Shown in pieces: positions 5,660-9,912 of a stretch of DNA of 9,912 bases (positions are counted from its first letter, which is position 1; every line of letters starts with the position of its first letter). This DNA comes from CAYLRF01 sp964385995. Its GTDB lineage: Bacteria > Bacillota > Clostridia > Lachnospirales > Lachnospiraceae. Where the stretch lies: NCBI GenBank assembly GCA_964385995.1, contig CAYLRF010000054.1, positions 1 through 9,912 of the forward strand, written 5' to 3'. The position numbers were made by a program, and so were the translations under genes. The notes under the pieces are model-generated. The model had not been told where the DNA came from. It ran no database searches and saw only the letters and a list, made by a program, of their open reading frames with translations.

Positions 5660-6760
5660 TCAAGCGTCGCGCGTCTGATGTCCTTCCTCCTCCGAACCGT
5701 CTTCTGTCGTCTCTTTTAAATCACCGCTTAAGGCCCTAAGCTGGCCGCAGGCCCCCCTGATATCGGAACCCATGCTCCTTCTAATAGTAACATTTATTCC
5801 GTTTTTTTCAAGTTTATTTTTAAAATCGGCCGTTTTCGCCCTCCCCGGACGTCTGAATGGGCGTCCCGAAACCTTGTTCGCGGGTATCAGATTCACGTGC
5901 GCCCTGTGCTTTTTTGCCAGGCGGGAAAGCTCGTCCGCGTCGAAATCCCCGTCATTTTCCCCGTCTATCAGACAATACTCAAACGTAACTCTCCTGCCCG
6001 TCTTTTTTCGGTAATAGTCGCAGGCTGAAAGCACCTCTGAGAGAGGATATGCCGCCGCCGCCGGCATAAGTCTCACTCTTTTTCCCTGAGTGACGGCGTG
6101 AAGCGAGAGCGCGAGCGTGACGCCGCAGTTGTCATCCGCAAGCTTTATTATGCCGGGGACGATGCCGCAGGTGGAGACCGTGACGGCCCTTTTACTTATG
6201 TTCGGACCGCGCGCGTCACAAAGCAGGCCGATAAAACGCGTGAGACTGTCGTAATTATCAAGCGGCTCTCCCATTCCCATAACGTCCGCATGAGAGATTT
6301 TCTCGCCCGTAAGAACCATAATACGGTAAATCTGACCCAGCATCTCGGAAGCGGCAAGATTTCTTTCCAGCCCGTTTATCGCGGTCGCGCAGAACCTGCA
6401 GCCCATGCGGCAGCCCGCCTGAGAGGATACGCAGACGCTGTTTCCGTAATCGTGCCTCATAAGGACGCTTTCGATCATGCGCCCGTCATCCAGGCCGAAA
6501 AGATATTTCTCCGTCACGCCGTCTTTTGATACCTGACGCTTTATGAGCCGCGGCGCCGTGATATGATACTTGTCCGCAAGAGCATATCTCAGCTCCTTTG
6601 AAATATCCGTCATCTCATCAAACGACGCGGCGAATTTCACGTGGAGCCATTCGTAGATCTGGGCCGCGCGGTATTTTCTCTCGCCCATTTGCTCCACCCT
6701 CTCGGACAGCTCATCAAACGTAAGCTGTAAAATATCCTGTTTTCCCGTAGTTTTATTCAT
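5660..6760 (-). CDS. rlmN: Dual-specificity 23S rRNA A2503 / tRNA A37 C2-methyltransferase RlmN (radical SAM)
   Basis: Radical-SAM enzyme that makes 2-methyladenosine at A2503 of 23S rRNA and, in well-studied members, at A37 of some tRNAs. The 366-residue protein is of family length. The [4Fe-4S] cluster motif CxxxCxxC is Cys117/Cys121/Cys124 in GCRMGCRFCATA. Cys110 just before it and Cys338 in GSDIRGACGQL correspond to E. coli Cys118 and Cys355, the pair used in methyl transfer through a methyl-cysteine intermediate. It lacks the variations typical of Cfr resistance proteins as far as I can see, and its context is the normal rlmN one. The C-terminal tail after about 345 is acidic and probably disordered. 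The start at 6760 fits the family N-terminus, but its ribosome binding site is weak: only GCGAGG, roughly 12 nt upstream. stp begins 40 nt downstream. Confidence 0.96.
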   Translation of the reverse strand: MNKTTGKQDILQLTFDELSERVEQMGERKYRAAQIYEWLHVKFAASFDEMTDISKELRYALADKYHITAPRLIKRQVSKDGVTEKYLFGLDDGRMIESVLMRHDYGNSVCVSSQAGCRMGCRFCATAINGLERNLAASEMLGQIYRIMVLTGEKISHADVMGMGEPLDNYDSLTRFIGLLCDARGPNISKRAVTVSTCGIVPGIIKLADDNCGVTLALSLHAVTQGKRVRLMPAAAAYPLSEVLSACDYYRKKTGRRVTFEYCLIDGENDGDFDADELSRLAKKHRAHVNLIPANKVSGRPFRRPGRAKTADFKNKLEKNGINVTIRRSMGSDIRGACGQLRALSGDLKETTEDGSEEEGHQTRDA

Positions 6761-6842
6761 GATGAAAATACGGCCTCGCTTTAAACGCGTAAGCTCTACT
6801 TATGTCGCCGCCGTCCGGTTTATGTTATCCTCGCATATCCTT
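6761..6842 (-). other. 82-nt spacer between rsmB and rlmN
   Basis: This is the longest gap inside the operon. I find no convincing promoter, terminator or riboswitch in it, only short imperfect stems. A minimal ATG-CGA-GGA-TAA reading frame just after rsmB is too short to call a gene. The rlmN ribosome binding site in it is weak. Confidence 0.4.
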
Positions 6843-8390
6843 TTAGTATCTCGTTATCCCAACGTCTGTCACGCGTTTTTTAAATTTCGCTATGAAAAAT
6901 CCGTCGCTTTCATGTATCCCGGGCATGAGCCTGATACAGTTACCCCGGATATCCGCGTCTTTTCCGCAGGAGGATGTGACAGCGCGTTTAAGTTCATCGC
7001 AAAGAAAATCAGCTATCGGCTCGGGGCGAAACTCATCGAAGCGATCCGTGAACCACTTCGCGTTTTTTTCATTCTCCTCGGGTCTTAACGTACAGACAGA
7101 GTATATGAGAACACCGCCCGGTTTTACGAGACGGCCCGCGGCGGCAAGGATCCTCCTTTGTAAATCGACCGGGGAAAAAGTATCCTCCCCGGTTATCCTT
7201 AATTTTAAATCGGGCTTTCTTCCCATGACGCCGAGCCCCGAACACGGAAGATCCGCCATGACGACGTCGGCGCTCTCAAAATACGCCGGATCAGGCGCGG
7301 CAGCGTCCCACGTGACGGTATCAATATTTGTAAGGCCCAGGCGGGCGGCATTTTCACGTAGCTTATTTAACCTCTCCTTCGATATGTCTCCCGCGAGAAC
7401 CCGACCCGCGATCTTGCGGGGATTTTCACTGTCTATCTCATCGCCGTCGATACCCCCGATGACAAACCGACCCCCGATCTCGAGAGAATTTTCACCCTCA
7501 CCTTCACGGGACAGGATATCGGCCGCGTGCAGGGCTTTCCCTCCGGGAGCCGCGCACACGTCTATCACAAAATCTCCCTTTTTTATCCCCGCTATATGCG
7601 CCGCCATCATGGAGCCGACGTCCTGCACGTAGAAATAACCCTTTTTATACGCCGTAAGATCCTCGAGATCCGCAGGCGGATCGATGTTTAGAGCGTAAGA
7701 AAGATACGGGTGGCGCGTTACGGCGGCGCCCTCCTTTTTAAGTGACAGGATAAGATCATTTACCGACACAGCCGACAGGCAGCATCTTACGGTCAGCGGT
7801 TTTTCTTTAAGGGACTCTGCGAGCATGGCCTCGGTATTTTTACGGCCGTATGCCGACTGCCATTCTTTTACGATCCAAACGGGGCACGAATATCGAACGC
7901 TAAGATATGCCTCCTCGTCCGACCTGTCGGGATACGCTGCTTTCGCAATATCTTTCGCGATCCGCCTTAACACGGCGTTTACGAATCCCGAAAGATCTTT
8001 AAATCCCCGCTTTTTCACGATGTTTACCGCCTCGTTTACGGCGGCGGAGGCGGGCACCGAGTCCATGTATTTGATTTGATAAACCGCGTTTTCCATGACG
8101 CAGCGAATGAAGGGCTTCATTTTTCGCGTGGGAACCTTTGAAAACGCGTCGATGATGTAATCGATTTCAATCAGTCTTTCGAGCGTGCCGTACGTGAGCC
8201 TTCGCGTAAATGATCGCTCGCCGCGCGTAAGTTTGGGATGGGCCGCGAAAAATTTCAACAGCGCGTCGTCCGCGTGCCTTCCGTGACACGTCACATTAAG
8301 CAGCAAATCGGCGGACGCTTCCCTTACGGGGTCTGCTTTTACGTCTCTTTTCGATTCGGCCTGTCCCGAAAGAGTATCATTTGAAGACAA
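6843..8390 (-). CDS. rsmB: 16S rRNA m5C967 methyltransferase RsmB (Sun/Fmu), TTG start
   Basis: SAM-dependent methyltransferase making 5-methylcytosine at position 967 (E. coli numbering) of 16S rRNA. Residues about 20-150 form the NusB-like RNA-binding domain; the catalytic domain follows. SAM motif I is VIDVCAAPGGK at 275-285. The two family cysteines are Cys383 in DLPCSGLG (motif IV, the release cysteine) and Cys433 in SVCTLRPEEN (motif VI, the nucleophile). At 515 residues it is well above the usual ~430-450. Part of the excess is an insertion at about 296-327 in the motif I-II loop, caused by an in-frame 22-residue tandem duplication (see the repeat entry). No ATG lies near the N-terminus in frame. 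TTG at 8390, with GAGGGGGAG 4 nt upstream, is the only start that keeps the NusB-like domain, and it overlaps fmt by 14 nt. An 82-nt gap separates it from rlmN. Confidence 0.94.
   Translation of the reverse strand: MSSNDTLSGQAESKRDVKADPVREASADLLLNVTCHGRHADDALLKFFAAHPKLTRGERSFTRRLTYGTLERLIEIDYIIDAFSKVPTRKMKPFIRCVMENAVYQIKYMDSVPASAAVNEAVNIVKKRGFKDLSGFVNAVLRRIAKDIAKAAYPDRSDEEAYLSVRYSCPVWIVKEWQSAYGRKNTEAMLAESLKEKPLTVRCCLSAVSVNDLILSLKKEGAAVTRHPYLSYALNIDPPADLEDLTAYKKGYFYVQDVGSMMAAHIAGIKKGDFVIDVCAAPGGKALHAADILSREGEGENSLEIGGRFVIGGIDGDEIDSENPRKIAGRVLAGDISKERLNKLRENAARLGLTNIDTVTWDAAAPDPAYFESADVVMADLPCSGLGVMGRKPDLKLRITGEDTFSPVDLQRRILAAAGRLVKPGGVLIYSVCTLRPEENEKNAKWFTDRFDEFRPEPIADFLCDELKRAVTSSCGKDADIRGNCIRLMPGIHESDGFFIAKFKKRVTDVGITRY
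7399..7495 (-). repeat. In-frame 66-bp tandem duplication inside rsmB
   Basis: Plus-strand segments 7399-7429 and 7465-7495 match at 25 of 31 positions and are spaced exactly 66 bp apart (22 codons). At protein level the units align as GENSLEIGGRFVIGGID (starting about residue 299) and SENPRKIAGRVLAGDIS (starting at 321). The second unit is the normal motif II region (GRVLAGDIS), so the first is the extra copy. Similarity fades in the second half of the unit, pointing to an old duplication with later divergence. The result is an expanded SAM-domain loop in RsmB. Confidence 0.7.
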
Positions 8391-9387
8391 GCCTCTCCCC
8401 CTCTTTCAGACGATATCCTCTCAAAAAGGCGCCCGCGTCCATCCTTTTTTTCCCCGCGGGCTGCAGCCTTAGTATCCTAAGAATCCCGTCCCCCGTGAGA
8501 ACGTCAAAAGAGTCCTTATTCGCGCTGATGACCGTCCCGCAGGCGACCTCACCCGCGCGTTTAGCCTCTTCGTAAGATCCGGGGCCCTCTTTTTCACACC
8601 GTCCCGGACCTTCGGGTACCGACGTCTCGCGCGGCCCCGCCGGGATCGCCTCCCAGATCTTTAGTACTGAGCCGTTAAGATAAGTATACGCCCCCGGTTT
8701 CGGATTCAACCCCCGTATGAGCCTGTCGATTTTCGCGGCGCCCTCGGCCCAGTTTATTTTCCCCGTGTCCCGCGAAATCATTTTCGCGTAAGAAGCAAGG
8801 GATCCGTCCTGCGGCCTCGGGGTTATCTCACCTTTTAAAAGACCGTCAAGCGCGCGAAGGCAAAGGGCGGCCCCGCGCCCCGCGATCTTCTCCGAGAGGC
8901 TCCCCGCGGTCTCTCTCTCCTCTATCCTTATCTCTTCCGTAAGAAGTATGTCACCGGTATCAAGTCCCTCATCCATTTGCATGACGGTGACTCCCGTTAT
9001 CCGTTCTCCGTCGATGATCGCCCGCTGGATGGGAGCCGCCCCGCGATATCTGGGAAGAAGGGACGCGTGCACATTTACCGAGCCGTACGGATTAAGATAA
9101 AGGAGGCTTCCCGGCAGGATCTGACCGAAGGCTGCGACGATAGTGATGTCGGCGTTTACTTCTTTTAAGATTTCGACGCATTTCGGATCGCGAATCCTCT
9201 CGGGCTGAAAGACGGGGATACCGTGCGCGGCGGCACATTCCTTTACGGGGGAAGGTTTTAATTTCATGCCCCTTCCTCCCGGTCTGTCAGGCTGCGTCAC
9301 CGCGAGCGCCACCTCATGACCCGCGTCAATAAGCGCCCGCATGATAACGGCGGAAAGTTTCGGCGTCCCCATGAAAATAATCCGCAT
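8377..9387 (-). CDS. fmt: Methionyl-tRNA formyltransferase
   Basis: Transfers a formyl group from 10-formyl-tetrahydrofolate to Met-tRNAfMet for translation initiation. The N-terminal formyltransferase fold begins MRIIFMGTP. The signature NVHASLLPRYRGAAPI at 105-120 supplies Asn105 and His107, and DEGLDTGDIL at 139-148 supplies Asp143, equivalent to the Asn106/His108/Asp144 catalytic set of E. coli Fmt. The C-terminal tRNA-binding OB-like domain starts near residue 205. At 336 residues it is somewhat longer than the usual 310-320. The excess is a Gly/Glu/Arg-rich stretch at about 252-279 in the C-terminal domain, containing two 8-residue units that start EGPG. The start is supported by GGAGG 7 nt before the ATG. 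Its last 14 nt overlap the proposed TTG start of rsmB. Confidence 0.96.
   Translation of the reverse strand: MRIIFMGTPKLSAVIMRALIDAGHEVALAVTQPDRPGGRGMKLKPSPVKECAAAHGIPVFQPERIRDPKCVEILKEVNADITIVAAFGQILPGSLLYLNPYGSVNVHASLLPRYRGAAPIQRAIIDGERITGVTVMQMDEGLDTGDILLTEEIRIEERETAGSLSEKIAGRGAALCLRALDGLLKGEITPRPQDGSLASYAKMISRDTGKINWAEGAAKIDRLIRGLNPKPGAYTYLNGSVLKIWEAIPAGPRETSVPEGPGRCEKEGPGSYEEAKRAGEVACGTVISANKDSFDVLTGDGILRILRLQPAGKKRMDAGAFLRGYRLKEGERLVFK
8395..8403 (-). promoter_or_regulatory. Ribosome binding site for the rsmB TTG start
   Basis: GAGGGGGAG on the minus strand ends 4 nt before TTG at 8390-8388 and lies inside the last codons of fmt. Together with the absence of an in-frame ATG nearby it supports a TTG start overlapping fmt by 14 nt. 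Confidence 0.6.
8566..8613 (-). repeat. Two 8-residue units in the Fmt insertion
   Basis: Residues 259-266 (EGPGRCEK) and 267-274 (EGPGSYEE) of Fmt are directly adjacent and share 5 of 8 residues. DNA identity is lower, about 14 of 24 positions, so this is either an old duplication or low-complexity drift. It lies in the extra stretch at about 252-279 that makes this Fmt longer than usual. Confidence 0.45.
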
Positions 9388-9409
9388 GTTAAATCCTCCG
9401 TGTCTTCGC

Positions 9410-9889
9410 TTATTTATCCTTCTTATCTTCCTTTTCGGTGAACTTAAGTTCTCCCTCGACCTTATCCACGTAAAGTTTCCCGTCCAGATGATCGATCTCG
9501 TGACAAAACGCCCTTGCGAGCAGTTCGTCGCCTTCCAGAAACACCTCTTCCATCTGAAGATTTTTGGCGCGGACCTTTACATGCGCGGGGCGCGTGACGG
9601 TGCCTACCCTTCCCGGCACGCTTAAGCAGCCCTCGTCGCCCGTCTGCTCGCCGTAGGTTTCCACGATCTCGGGATTTATAAGGATCACGGGTCCGTCGCC
9701 CACGTCTATCACGACTATTCTCTTTAAGACGCCCACCTGCGGCGCGGCAAGGCCTATCCCCTCAGCCTCATACATCGTATCCAGCATATCCTTTATAAGC
9801 TGGCGGATCCTCGGCGTCATGGCCTTCACCGGCTTACTTATCTCATTTAAAATCTCATCTCCCACGGTCCTTATCTTTCTTATGGCCAT
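9410..9889 (-). CDS. def: Peptide deformylase
   Basis: Removes the N-formyl group from the initiator methionine of nascent proteins at the ribosome exit; it is a metalloenzyme, usually using Fe2+. The 159-residue protein has all three family motifs: GIGLAAPQVG at 44-53 (Gln51), EGCLSVPG at 86-93 with metal ligand Cys88, and HEIDHLDG at 130-137 with ligands His130 and His134 and catalytic Glu131. Length is normal for a short Gram-positive/type 1-like deformylase. The C-terminal tail is highly charged (KFTEKEDKKDK). The ATG at 9889 is preceded by AAGGAAGGTG about 6 nt upstream, which supports this start. It is the first complete gene of the block; fmt follows 22 nt downstream, pairing the enzyme that removes formyl with the one that adds it. 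Only 23 nt of upstream sequence is present, so the preceding gene (often priA in this operon) and the operon promoter cannot be seen. Confidence 0.97.
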   Translation of the reverse strand: MAIRKIRTVGDEILNEISKPVKAMTPRIRQLIKDMLDTMYEAEGIGLAAPQVGVLKRIVVIDVGDGPVILINPEIVETYGEQTGDEGCLSVPGRVGTVTRPAHVKVRAKNLQMEEVFLEGDELLARAFCHEIDHLDGKLYVDKVEGELKFTEKEDKKDK

Positions 9890-9912
9890 ATGTCACCTTC
9901 CTTTATCCGCGG

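Noticed and set aside
5660..6760. Cfr-type antibiotic resistance methyltransferase
   Set aside because: The operon context and sequence fit housekeeping RlmN; nothing suggests a mobile or acquired gene.
6892..7632. Plus-strand open frame of 246 codons opposite rsmB
   Set aside because: Ser/Pro-rich shadow of the rsmB coding strand with no recognisable domain.

Overview
The window is a single co-directional block of housekeeping genes, all on the minus strand. In transcription order (high to low coordinates) it runs def - fmt - rsmB - rlmN - stp - prkC - rsgA - rpe - thiN, followed by a separately promoted tRNA-Leu(UAG). This order is the classic translation / envelope-signalling operon of Firmicutes. 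The PASTA-domain Ser/Thr kinase paired with a PP2C phosphatase, the ThiN-type thiamine pyrophosphokinase and the strong AGGAGG-like ribosome binding sites all point to a Gram-positive Clostridia member. The fairly high GC, the acidic and poly-Lys linker of the kinase and the codon use make a Lachnospiraceae-like organism my best guess, but this is inference from general knowledge.

Layout. 9889-9410 def and 9387-8377 fmt set and remove the N-formyl group at the start of protein synthesis. 8390-6843 rsmB and 6760-5660 rlmN methylate 16S and 23S rRNA. 5619-4879 stp and 4882-2855 prkC are a phosphatase/kinase signalling pair, translationally coupled by a 4-nt overlap. 2839-1859 rsgA is a late 30S assembly GTPase. 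1813-1157 rpe (pentose phosphate pathway) and 1147-425 thiN (thiamine pyrophosphate synthesis) close the operon; TPP is the cofactor of transketolase, which acts next to Rpe. Gaps inside the operon are 9-82 nt or overlaps. No operon promoter lies in the window; it should be upstream of 9912. A good sigma-A type promoter at 388-415 lies just behind thiN and should drive the tRNA at 272-194. Positions 1-193 hold no recognisable gene.

No unknown multi-gene system is visible: every protein belongs to a well-known family with its catalytic residues intact. The points that merit a second look are local. (1) An in-frame 66-bp tandem duplication inside rsmB doubles the SAM-binding motif II segment. 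(2) A second copy of the tRNA-Leu 5' end, followed by a D-arm-like sequence, lies in the leader between the tRNA promoter and the tRNA. (3) Fmt and RsgA carry extra loops that also contain degenerate short repeats, so three of the nine enzymes have lineage-type loop expansions. (4) The kinase has an unusual acidic-then-basic juxtamembrane segment.
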